Source of the DNA: Williamsia sp.
GTDB taxonomy: Bacteria > Bacteroidota > Bacteroidia > Chitinophagales > Chitinophagaceae
NCBI GenBank assembly: GCA_015069695.1
Contig: JADCRZ010000028.1
Span: 1 to 64,000 of the forward strand
Length of the DNA: 64,000 nt
Reading direction: 5' to 3'
Part shown: one piece after another, positions 44,326 through 52,295 of the stretch
Position numbering within the stretch: the stretch's first letter is position 1
Layout: every line of letters begins with the position of its first letter
Translations under genes and position numbers: made by a program
Notes under the pieces: generated by a model
Told to the model about the DNA's origin: nothing
Databases searched by the model: none
The model's input: only the letters and a program-made list of their open reading frames with translations

Positions 44326-44853
44326 TTACCAGTTGGTATTTTTGAAGAGCATGTCTTCGCTGTATTCGTTTGTGCATCCCAGGTAGTTTGTCTGGTTGTA
44401 CTGTTCCAGGTAATAGCTGGAGTAAGCCGGGGCGTACTTGGGATAAAGCCCGTCGCTGTTGATATTGCCGGTTGTTTTTTTGCCGTTCTGGAATTTCTGG
44501 AATGTGCCCGATGCCGGACAGAACTTCCATGTTTTCGAATTGGGATTTACAACGATCGTTCCTTTGCGGTAGGTAAGGGTTTGCAGGTCGGAGCCATCGT
44601 TGGCATCTACATAAATGTATTGCTCAGCGGTTCCGTCGAGAGAAATTTTGTACGCGATGGTGCTGGTTACGTTTGCAGGGCGGGTGCCGTTGTAGCTGGA
44701 AAAATTGCTGATACTGAAATTGCCGATCTGCCATTTGCCAACGAGTTCGTCCGGTACTTCTATTTTTGACTCGGGTACTTTAACAACTTCTTTTTTACAG
44801 GAGGTGGCCAGCAGGGATATAGATGCAACAGCCAGGAAAAATACTTTTTTCAT
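44326..44853 (-). CDS. Small lipoprotein of unknown function (lipocalin-like)
   Basis: A 175 aa protein with a lipoprotein signal (MKKVFFLAVASISLLATSCKK). The mature part begins with VPDELVGKWQIGNFSI, similar to the start of lipocalin-like proteins of Bacteroidota, and continues with beta strands and a short C-terminal Tyr-rich part (YKYAPAYSSYYLEQYNQ-like). Upstream lies a 16-base perfect inverted repeat in the 5' UTR, and a strong terminator follows, so it is a single-gene unit. Function unknown. Confidence 0.72.
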   Translation of the reverse strand: MKKVFFLAVASISLLATSCKKEVVKVPESKIEVPDELVGKWQIGNFSISNFSSYNGTRPANVTSTIAYKISLDGTAEQYIYVDANDGSDLQTLTYRKGTIVVNPNSKTWKFCPASGTFQKFQNGKKTTGNINSDGLYPKYAPAYSSYYLEQYNQTNYLGCTNEYSEDMLFKNTNW

Positions 44854-44861
44854 AAAAAATT

Positions 44862-44942
44862 TTGATAACGGTTTGTTTGATGAATTGCTTTTATTTTTTG
44901 TTTTGATAACACAAAGTTGTGCTCAGAACAAACCGTTATCAA
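44862..44942. repeat. 16-base perfect inverted repeat in the leader of the lipoprotein gene
   Basis: TTGATAACGGTTTGTT (44862-44877) and AACAAACCGTTATCAA (44927-44942) are exact reverse complements with 49 bases between. The arm nearer the gene ends 8 bases before the ATG at 44853, so in the mRNA the structure would lie next to the ribosome site. The spacer holds CACAA/TTGTG, a smaller palindrome, and a second copy of the motif TTTTGATAAC at 44901-44910. Confidence 0.65.
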
Positions 44943-45040
44943 GCAGCTCCGGTATGAACTGTTGCAATAATGCTATGAAACAGATGATTCAATGCATAAC
45001 AGGGATTTTAGCGTGTACGCAGGTTGCAGGCATGTACCCA

Positions 45041-46855
45041 TTATGTTGCAGCAGGTGTTGCTTCCCTTTTCTGCAGCAGGTCAAAGCGGAAATTGGCATC
45101 GATTTCTCCCTTGCCGACTTCTTTTTTCCTTGCCAGCCAATGAAGGGTCTGTCCATCAAACCAACGGACCCGTTTCCATACCATGCTGAGCGCTACGCCG
45201 GTCCGCGGAATCTCTTCTTCGAAGATCAGGAGCGGGGCAGGTTTTTCATTCTCCGGCTTTCCTGTCCATCCCAGCAAACGGGTTCGCGGCCGGATGCGTA
45301 CCGGCTGAAAATCATTTGATACCCGGGGCGTCGCGGCCCTTTGCAGCATGACCTTTCGCCTGCCCGCAAGCTCGAGCTGGGCCGGTTCCACCGACATGGG
45401 AATAAAGGGGATCCTGTTTTCCGCCATGAGGGTGCCTGCCTTGTACGCCCATCCTTCTGAGAGCAGCTTGCCGGGCCCTGCCGGCGACAGCGGCGTTTCA
45501 AGTGATCTGATCCACAGCCCTGTTTGTTTGGCCAGTGTTTCTCCCTCCCGTCCGCCTCCGTACGGACTGGCAATAATTTCTTCCACACCCCATACCATGT
45601 TGGCCATTTCATCGCGTACAAAAGAAACCTTTTCAACCGGTTTGCTTTCTTCCACAAAAGGAGCGGTGTTGGAAAGAAAAAGCCATTGCTTTTTGTCTTC
45701 GCCCTGTGTTTGAAAAAAAGACCAGTTCTTCTCTGGCGGGATTTCTGCCAGCCTGGTTTCTTTGCCAAAAATATCTGTTACTACCATACCTGTTATCCGG
45801 CATATGCTGCCGCTTGGGAACCGGATAGGGGCTACAAACCAATCGTTCCCATATACCAGTCCAAACTCGGCGAAGAGCATCTTGCTCAATTCTGTAGAGG
45901 CAGGCCTGATAGAGCCAAAATCAACCTGTCCGTCTTCCATTTCCCACAACCGTTTGGCAGGCATGCCGCGAAACCGCACGCCGGCAGGGATAACGGTTTC
46001 TGCCGACAGCACGGGGGTTTCTCCGCTCCATGCCGGCACTCTTTGGCTCTCCTGTAAAGGCTTTGCCGTAAACCCATGCCATTCCACGCCATCACCATCG
46101 TATTCTTCTTTCGAAAGCGTTTGTGGTTCCCCGTTAACGCCGCTGAAAAGGAGACTGGGCTGGTATTCCAGGTGCTGTGGATGCCAGCTGGTTTTCTGCG
46201 AAATTTTTTGTCCGAATACCCGCTCAAACCATTGCATAAATTCCTGCCCTGCTGCATCTACAACCGGATTGGCCTGATCCAGAAAACCGGACGCAGGCTT
46301 CCCTGCCCGCAAAGCTAGCAGGAGGGCATAGCCATCGGCGGCCCTTCCGCCCGCTAAGGCACCCGTGAGCCCGATCGAAGTTTCGTCGCTGAATTTTTGT
46401 GCATGCTGGAACAGGTAGGCGCGGTCACCGGTTCCTGTTAAGGGGATAGGAACCTGGAAAGGCAGCCTGCTCCTGAACTGTTGGATCAGTTCCTCCGTTT
46501 GCACACCTGCTCTTTTTCGTAAGATCCTCTCCCAATGCCGTCCCATTTCCAGGCGGTCCGCAACAGAGGGGATAAATTCTTCCCTTTCTATCGGCAGCTC
46601 CAGCGGGCCCTGGTTCAGGTCAAATGGCTGAAAAGGCATACCGGGTGATCCCACCCCTTTTACAGGAGATGCCTGGCCGGTGATGCGTGTAAAAGCGGCG
46701 GTGCCTGCGTCTTCACCGTCCAGTTCTCCAAACTGCCATTGGCGCGTAAGCATCCACAGTGCATCCCGGATCTCGAAACGCAGGGCATTGTCGAGCTGGG
46801 TTTCGTTTCTGGGCGAAGCTTCCAGTCTGTTCCACATCAAAATAGATTCTTCCAT
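45041..46855 (-). CDS. Conserved hypothetical protein, last gene of the large-protein cassette
   Basis: A 604 aa protein without signal peptide or membrane segment, starting MEESILMWNRLEASPR. The segment RDALWMLTRQWQFGELDGEDAG (near residues 30-51) is the most recognisable part; I recall similar segments in large hypothetical proteins of actinobacteria, myxobacteria and Bacteroidota, but know no function. The middle has beta-rich stretches and many Trp. It is the last gene in a minus-strand series, 20 bases after the 323 aa frame. It is likely to act with the other large proteins of the cassette. Confidence 0.8.
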   Translation of the reverse strand: MEESILMWNRLEASPRNETQLDNALRFEIRDALWMLTRQWQFGELDGEDAGTAAFTRITGQASPVKGVGSPGMPFQPFDLNQGPLELPIEREEFIPSVADRLEMGRHWERILRKRAGVQTEELIQQFRSRLPFQVPIPLTGTGDRAYLFQHAQKFSDETSIGLTGALAGGRAADGYALLLALRAGKPASGFLDQANPVVDAAGQEFMQWFERVFGQKISQKTSWHPQHLEYQPSLLFSGVNGEPQTLSKEEYDGDGVEWHGFTAKPLQESQRVPAWSGETPVLSAETVIPAGVRFRGMPAKRLWEMEDGQVDFGSIRPASTELSKMLFAEFGLVYGNDWFVAPIRFPSGSICRITGMVVTDIFGKETRLAEIPPEKNWSFFQTQGEDKKQWLFLSNTAPFVEESKPVEKVSFVRDEMANMVWGVEEIIASPYGGGREGETLAKQTGLWIRSLETPLSPAGPGKLLSEGWAYKAGTLMAENRIPFIPMSVEPAQLELAGRRKVMLQRAATPRVSNDFQPVRIRPRTRLLGWTGKPENEKPAPLLIFEEEIPRTGVALSMVWKRVRWFDGQTLHWLARKKEVGKGEIDANFRFDLLQKREATPAAT

Positions 46856-46875
46856 AGCAATAAGATTTAGCGCGT

Positions 46876-47847
46876 TTAAGATGAAAAAGTTTTACCGGGA
46901 GCGTTCGGCAGATCCACCACGGGGCCGGTGGCGATGGCCGGGCCTGCCATCCTGAAATCAAGATTGGGGGTGTTGTTCCTGGCATCCACGGGCGTCACCA
47001 GCGCAGGCAGGAACTGTCCCAGCCAGGTTTTTTGCAGGGTTTCTGTATCGACGGCTCTTTTTTTCGCCAGGGAAAATGTTTCGGTTACCGTATTCACCAG
47101 TACATTCCAGTCCCAGGCTCCCCTTTGCTCCGGTGTTACCGCCAGCAGCATGCATTGGGGTGCTTCACAGTCTGGTTCATTGTACTTGATGGCTGCGCCT
47201 GCGGTCAGCTCCGGCAGGGGAACCCGCTCGCGCCAGTCGTCCGTCAAAATACCGGCAACGGTTTGGCCTGCATCAAAACTGGCGGAGAATTCAAACGCCA
47301 GCGAAGTTGCCTGGGCAGGTGGAACCCAATTGGCGGGGAACTTACCGCCGATCCAGCAGTTGGGGGCATCAGCAACAAAGGGCAGCTGAAGGATCCTGAG
47401 CCGGCGGGTGCTTGCCGGCGCTCCAAAGACCTCCCGCAGGTTTCCCATCGTCTGGTAGTTGCGTGGGTTTTCCCGGACCAGGGACAAGCCCTGGAGCCAT
47501 TCTTCGGTTCCAAATTCTCCCGCTGCGGCAAGCAGGCCGGTATCATTGCAGGTGGCCGTGAGGGCGGCCGGATCGGGCAAGCGGAACCGGGGCAGTACCA
47601 GAAAATCTTCACCCACCAGCTTGCCGGCGATCTTTTGGAGCAAATCAAACCCTTTTTCCCCCCTGCTTTCAGGGACCAGGGAGCTGGTCCCGCCTGCGAT
47701 ACTTACGGCTTCGGCTAAGCGCTTTTGCATTTGCTCGATTACAAGCACTGCCTGATCAAGCAGCAGCCGGGCATTTGTCCGGTCACATACCCGCAGGCAT
47801 TTCGGGGCTGCATCCCAACAGCCCACCAGGAACCCTTGCAGGAGCAA
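46876..47847 (-). CDS. Conserved hypothetical protein, possibly the severed C-terminus of the 1450 aa protein
   Basis: A frame of about 323 aa that lacks an ATG near its start: the first possible codons are TTG (47847) and GTG (47826), and the first ATG is at 47730. The frame is open back to the TAA at 47908, which is the stop of the 1450 aa gene in the same reading frame. Recognisable blocks are VGEDFLVLPRFRLPDPAAL, GILTDDWRERVPLPELTAG and NTVTETFSLAKKRAVDTETL. Either this is a separate protein with a non-ATG start, or the two are one gene interrupted by a nonsense codon or read through it. No ribosome site is evident. Function unknown. Confidence 0.65.
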   Translation of the reverse strand: MLLQGFLVGCWDAAPKCLRVCDRTNARLLLDQAVLVIEQMQKRLAEAVSIAGGTSSLVPESRGEKGFDLLQKIAGKLVGEDFLVLPRFRLPDPAALTATCNDTGLLAAAGEFGTEEWLQGLSLVRENPRNYQTMGNLREVFGAPASTRRLRILQLPFVADAPNCWIGGKFPANWVPPAQATSLAFEFSASFDAGQTVAGILTDDWRERVPLPELTAGAAIKYNEPDCEAPQCMLLAVTPEQRGAWDWNVLVNTVTETFSLAKKRAVDTETLQKTWLGQFLPALVTPVDARNNTPNLDFRMAGPAIATGPVVDLPNAPGKTFSS

Positions 47848-47907
47848 TTGCAGCAGGCTGTCGAACGCTGCCTGTGAAGCAGCTGAGCTAAAACCGACCG
47901 GCAGGTT

Positions 47908-50900
47908 TTATTCCAGGGTTTGTCGCGCAGCATCCAGCTTTTGCATATAAAAGGGTATCGGACCTTTCTCGCCGGTTTCAGAAAACGCCCTGCAAACGGC
48001 CAGCAGGGCGGTATTCTCATACAGTTCAGCCGTGCCGGGCGTTCCTGTTTCAGCGGGTACCAGCCAGTCCTGCGGGCGCAGGGGACGGCTTTTTTCCAGC
48101 AAAGCGCCGATGGTGCGTATCAGCGGCATCAGCTCCTGCACCGCAAATTCATCCGGGGCGAAATCCGGTTCACGCTGAAAAGAAACTTCCAGCAGGCCTT
48201 TCGCATCCATGCCGGGCAGTTTGCGGGCTGCTTCTGTAAACAACCAGTTCAATCCGCTATCCTGCGGGCGCCCGCCCACTTTTTGCAGGAGATAGTAAAA
48301 ATCAATTGCCTGTATACCCAGCGAGCCAAGGCCGATCTTAACACCGGCATTGTCTTCGCGGCGCACCCACGCAACGATCTTTGCCGGCAGGGGCAGCTGG
48401 TCGGCCAGCCAGCGGTTGAGATCAGGAGAGAGGCGGGCCGCCAGCGACAAGGTTCCCTGGTTGGTCGACCATGTTCTCTCAGGCGCATCGGGTGCATTTA
48501 AAACAAATCCCATCCGGTGGGTGAGCACCCGGCTTTCGGCCGGCACCTGGGCGATTTCAGGCAGAAGAATGTCTGATCCTTCACTGGCGATGCGCAGGGC
48601 AGCCGCAGCGCGGTCCGGGTTTCCCTTCACTGTCTGGAATACACTTTCTGCCAGTACCAGATCACTGACCGCATCAAACTGGTCTCCTGCCTCCCCAACA
48701 ACTTTTTCAAAAGCTTCCTTTGCAGGTTGGTCGGTCTTGAAAACAGCCGTCAGCTTGTCGCTCCAGGTAGGTACTGTAAGCGGTTGCTGGTGTTTGTTCA
48801 CAATGGCAAGACCGTCGGTGACCAATTCCAGGTTCGTGATCTTCGCAGCTTCGTTGATCTGCTGGTAATCATCCCATTCATTGCGTTCGATATGGAGGGG
48901 AAAAGCAGTCCGCAGGTCCGGTACATACTGGGCCAGGGCAAGGTTGTCGTACATCCTTCTTTCGATGAAATAGCCCAACTGTTCGTTCAGCGAATGACCT
49001 TTGTTCACTGCTTTGAGCATGTCTACGGCCTGCCCCGTACGGGTTGCATCCAGGTTGGTGGCCAGGGTGGCGGATCCGGTTCCCTGCGAAAGGGAATGGT
49101 GTTCATAACCGGCCCGCAGGATAGATGCGGTGGCGGCATGCTCCAGCGAAGGTGTCAGTACAAACCCTTCACCGGTTGTAGCGCCGGCAGCCGGCACCTG
49201 CACGAGCTGGTTGCCCGGAAGTGCTTGTTGCAGGGCCGTAGCCGGATCGCTGCCCAGGTATACAAAGACCTGTTTTTTTATTGTGGCTATCTGTGCTGGC
49301 TTGAAAGTGGAAAAATCAAATACCGGCATCACGGCGTTCTCATTTCCTTGCACGCCTGGCACGATCACAGGCGGGGCTTTGATTTCCTGCACTTGTACCC
49401 AGGGCGTAAGGCCGGGTTGCAGGTTCTCCAGGTATCCATAAGCACCGATGTAGATGCCTTTTTCAAACCCGGCCTTTTTTCTTTGCGTGCCGAGCCTTGA
49501 GAGCACCAATCCCTGCAGCCAGGCATCCAGCCGGTAGCTGCACAGATCGATGTGTTCGCAGCTTAAACGTTCCAACCGGTTGATGGGTAAGGAAGCCAGT
49601 TCTGTCAGCGAAGCCATCACTTCTTTCAGGGTGCCGAGCAGATCAAAGAGGTAAAGCGGTTCTTTCATCTTTTCCAGGATGGTGCTGTCAACGCGTTTTC
49701 CGCTGCCCAGGACCTCTTCAAAAAAAGCCCATTTGCCTTTGCGCGTTTCAAACGTGCTGTTGCTGACTCCCAGGGCCTGCAGGAGGGATCTGTGCTCGTT
49801 GGATATCCCTGTACCTCCCAGCACATATTCCATTTCAAAGTCAAGCCGCGCCAGCGGACTTACAAGCTGCCGCTCCAGCTGCACCAGGTTAACTGCTGCG
49901 CTTACCCATCCCTGTAAGAGAGAGAAGCGGGCCATGTAAAACAGGAGCCTGGAGGTGCGTTGCACAACGAACTGGCTAAACCCGGGGATAGTATGGTTCT
50001 TCAACTGCTCCAGGGTTGCGCCCGGCAGCAGGCCCAGGTAGTTCATGCCATTGTCCAGGAGCGGCGTTGCCACGTCCGCATCTTCCAGCGCCTGGTCAGT
50101 CAGCTTGTAATTTTCATCATCAAAGAATTTACCCAGCATCCCTGTCCGGGGATGAACAGGTTCGTTCCAGGCTGTGGCGCTTTCGAGCTTTGTTTTGAAT
50201 GCGCCGGGGTTCAGCCTGATGCCTGCTTTTTCAGCACCCGCAGGATCGTTGCGGTAGTTGATATTCCAAAGCAGGTTCTCGCCGGCAACCAGGCGCCTGA
50301 AATAGCGGGTAGAGCTGGCCTGGTAGGCAAGCAGCTCGCGGAACTCCCTGTTCAGGATCTGCTCGTCCTTGTTTTGAAACACCCCTTTCATGGTTTTTAC
50401 ATTGCTGCTGAGCCGGCCCCATTGGTCATCCAGTTTTTTCAGCCATTTCACCAGCCGGTTTTCCTGGTTGGTTGCGCCCGGGTCTGTTTTCCACGCTGTC
50501 CAGGACGTTGCCGGCACAATGCCATAAGGCTGTTTGCCGATGCGGAAGGAGGGTAGCAGTCCGCGTGCGGTGACCCAGTTCTGAAAAAATGATTTTATAA
50601 AAATTGCATCTGCATCAGTAACACCGGGGCGCAGGTGGTTGTCGAGATAATAGCCCAGGGTGCCCGGCCAGAGTGCCCTGTTCATCAGCAGGGCCTCTTC
50701 TCCCTCCTTGCCGCCGCTATTCGCAGTGTTCTTAAAGATACCTGCGTCAACCCCCAGGGCCGTGGTCAGCCGTTGTGCATCTGAACGAGGGTCTCCTGCT
50801 GCCGGGGCGGAAAATTCCAGCCGGAAGGATTCTTCATCTGTAAGGCCGGCCGAGCTGAAGCCGGCAGGCTGGCCCGGTAAATTGTTGGTGGCCGTGCCTT

Positions 50901-52260
50901 GTGGCAGGAAGGCCAGGCTATCGGGTCTGTAACGGTGGTTGTCAAACAACTTTGTCAGCAGGCGGCCACCCTCCGGTGCATCGGCGCCCATTTTCACCCC
51001 CAGCACAACCAGCCGGTCGATACCAGCCTGGTACTCTGCTTTGGAAAGAGGGAACCGGATCGCCATGCCCAGTTTTTCTGCTTCAGCCAGGTCGGTGAGC
51101 CAGCGGATGGAAGGGGGAAGCGTCAATACCTGGTCCTTTTCTGCAAAAGCCGTTTCTTCTTTTTCGTCGGGGTCAAAACCCAGTTGCAGGTAATCAGGAA
51201 CAGCCGCACCCCCGAGTTCCCGGGCCGCCAGGTTGGGATTCTTAAAATAAACCCGTACGGTGAACTGTTCAGGAAGCAGGTCGGTTTTCGGCGGCAGGGT
51301 CCAGCTCTCGGATTTGATGGAAGGAACAGGAAATTTATCATCGGGTATGGTCACCAGGTCCGGACTGAAATTGTCTGGAAAATCAACCGGGCGCATTACC
51401 CGGGCGATCCAGCTGGCGCGGTGGGCGAGGCATTCAACGCGCAATTGTTTCCAGGCTGTGAGCTGCTTGTCTTCTTTTGTTTTCAGGGCCGTGGGGTCTG
51501 TCCCGTTTTTGCGGAATTCCCTTTCCGCGTCCCACATCTGTTGCCAGAATGCTTTGGCGGCAGCCAGTTCAATGTCGGTGATGGCGGTTTCATGGGTGTG
51601 CAAAAAGATGTCATCCGGAAAGATGCGGATCCACAAAACCCATTCATCTTCTACTTTTTGCCAGCGGCTCTTAGGCGTTCCGGTCGATGTTTGCTGGTTT
51701 AAACTGCTGATCAGGGCCGGCACGCCGGGTGCGGAATTGTGGGAAAGCGAATAGGCCTGCGAGCTGATGGCGGCAAACGGATCTGCTTTTGGCTTCAGGT
51801 CGGGGAACAGGGCCCGGAGGCTCTGGCTTTGTGCAGGTGTGACCTTGTTAATGTCTACCAGCAACTCGTCGGGGATGTTGCGGGCAATGTATTTGGTAGT
51901 GAGAAAACGGGTCTGTATTTTCAGCGGCAGCAGCAACACGGGGGTGGCATCGTTCAGGTTAGACAAGATGCGGCTTTGAATACCGTGTGCTTTAAACTCT
52001 TCCCGCGCAGCGCTCAATCCATTTTGCGCTGCACTCAAGTTTTGCTGGCTGGATGATAACCGCGCCACAAGCTGGTCCCTTTCAAGCCGCAGGGGTGCGT
52101 CAGCAGGCAATTCCGCGAGCAGATTGCTCTTTAGGAAAAACGAGATCTGCTTTTCAAGGGCCAGCATTTGCTGGCGGGCCAGGTAATTTTCCTGAAAAGC
52201 CGCTTCATAGCTGCGTTTGCTTTCAATGTACTTTTTCTGGCTTTCTTTGAACAATGCCAT
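47908..52260 (-). CDS. Very large conserved hypothetical protein (1450 aa)
   Basis: A 1450 aa protein without signal peptide or membrane helices. Residues 1-95 form a charged, Gln/Glu-rich coiled coil. Notable motifs are IRIFPDDIFLHTHE (211-224), QGTATNN (454-460) and IGKQPYGIVPATSW (574-587), blocks I associate with conserved but unassigned large proteins of soil bacteria. The C-terminal third has the long stretch of mixed alpha/beta sequence. The stop TAA at 47908-47910 is in frame with the following 323 aa frame. It starts 35 bases after the 985 aa gene. No enzyme signature was seen. Confidence 0.85.
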   Translation of the reverse strand: MALFKESQKKYIESKRSYEAAFQENYLARQQMLALEKQISFFLKSNLLAELPADAPLRLERDQLVARLSSSQQNLSAAQNGLSAAREEFKAHGIQSRILSNLNDATPVLLLPLKIQTRFLTTKYIARNIPDELLVDINKVTPAQSQSLRALFPDLKPKADPFAAISSQAYSLSHNSAPGVPALISSLNQQTSTGTPKSRWQKVEDEWVLWIRIFPDDIFLHTHETAITDIELAAAKAFWQQMWDAEREFRKNGTDPTALKTKEDKQLTAWKQLRVECLAHRASWIARVMRPVDFPDNFSPDLVTIPDDKFPVPSIKSESWTLPPKTDLLPEQFTVRVYFKNPNLAARELGGAAVPDYLQLGFDPDEKEETAFAEKDQVLTLPPSIRWLTDLAEAEKLGMAIRFPLSKAEYQAGIDRLVVLGVKMGADAPEGGRLLTKLFDNHRYRPDSLAFLPQGTATNNLPGQPAGFSSAGLTDEESFRLEFSAPAAGDPRSDAQRLTTALGVDAGIFKNTANSGGKEGEEALLMNRALWPGTLGYYLDNHLRPGVTDADAIFIKSFFQNWVTARGLLPSFRIGKQPYGIVPATSWTAWKTDPGATNQENRLVKWLKKLDDQWGRLSSNVKTMKGVFQNKDEQILNREFRELLAYQASSTRYFRRLVAGENLLWNINYRNDPAGAEKAGIRLNPGAFKTKLESATAWNEPVHPRTGMLGKFFDDENYKLTDQALEDADVATPLLDNGMNYLGLLPGATLEQLKNHTIPGFSQFVVQRTSRLLFYMARFSLLQGWVSAAVNLVQLERQLVSPLARLDFEMEYVLGGTGISNEHRSLLQALGVSNSTFETRKGKWAFFEEVLGSGKRVDSTILEKMKEPLYLFDLLGTLKEVMASLTELASLPINRLERLSCEHIDLCSYRLDAWLQGLVLSRLGTQRKKAGFEKGIYIGAYGYLENLQPGLTPWVQVQEIKAPPVIVPGVQGNENAVMPVFDFSTFKPAQIATIKKQVFVYLGSDPATALQQALPGNQLVQVPAAGATTGEGFVLTPSLEHAATASILRAGYEHHSLSQGTGSATLATNLDATRTGQAVDMLKAVNKGHSLNEQLGYFIERRMYDNLALAQYVPDLRTAFPLHIERNEWDDYQQINEAAKITNLELVTDGLAIVNKHQQPLTVPTWSDKLTAVFKTDQPAKEAFEKVVGEAGDQFDAVSDLVLAESVFQTVKGNPDRAAAALRIASEGSDILLPEIAQVPAESRVLTHRMGFVLNAPDAPERTWSTNQGTLSLAARLSPDLNRWLADQLPLPAKIVAWVRREDNAGVKIGLGSLGIQAIDFYYLLQKVGGRPQDSGLNWLFTEAARKLPGMDAKGLLEVSFQREPDFAPDEFAVQELMPLIRTIGALLEKSRPLRPQDWLVPAETGTPGTAELYENTALLAVCRAFSETGEKGPIPFYMQKLDAARQTLE

Positions 52261-52295
52261 AACAAGGTTTTTAAAGATGAGGAGGCACGAAAAGA

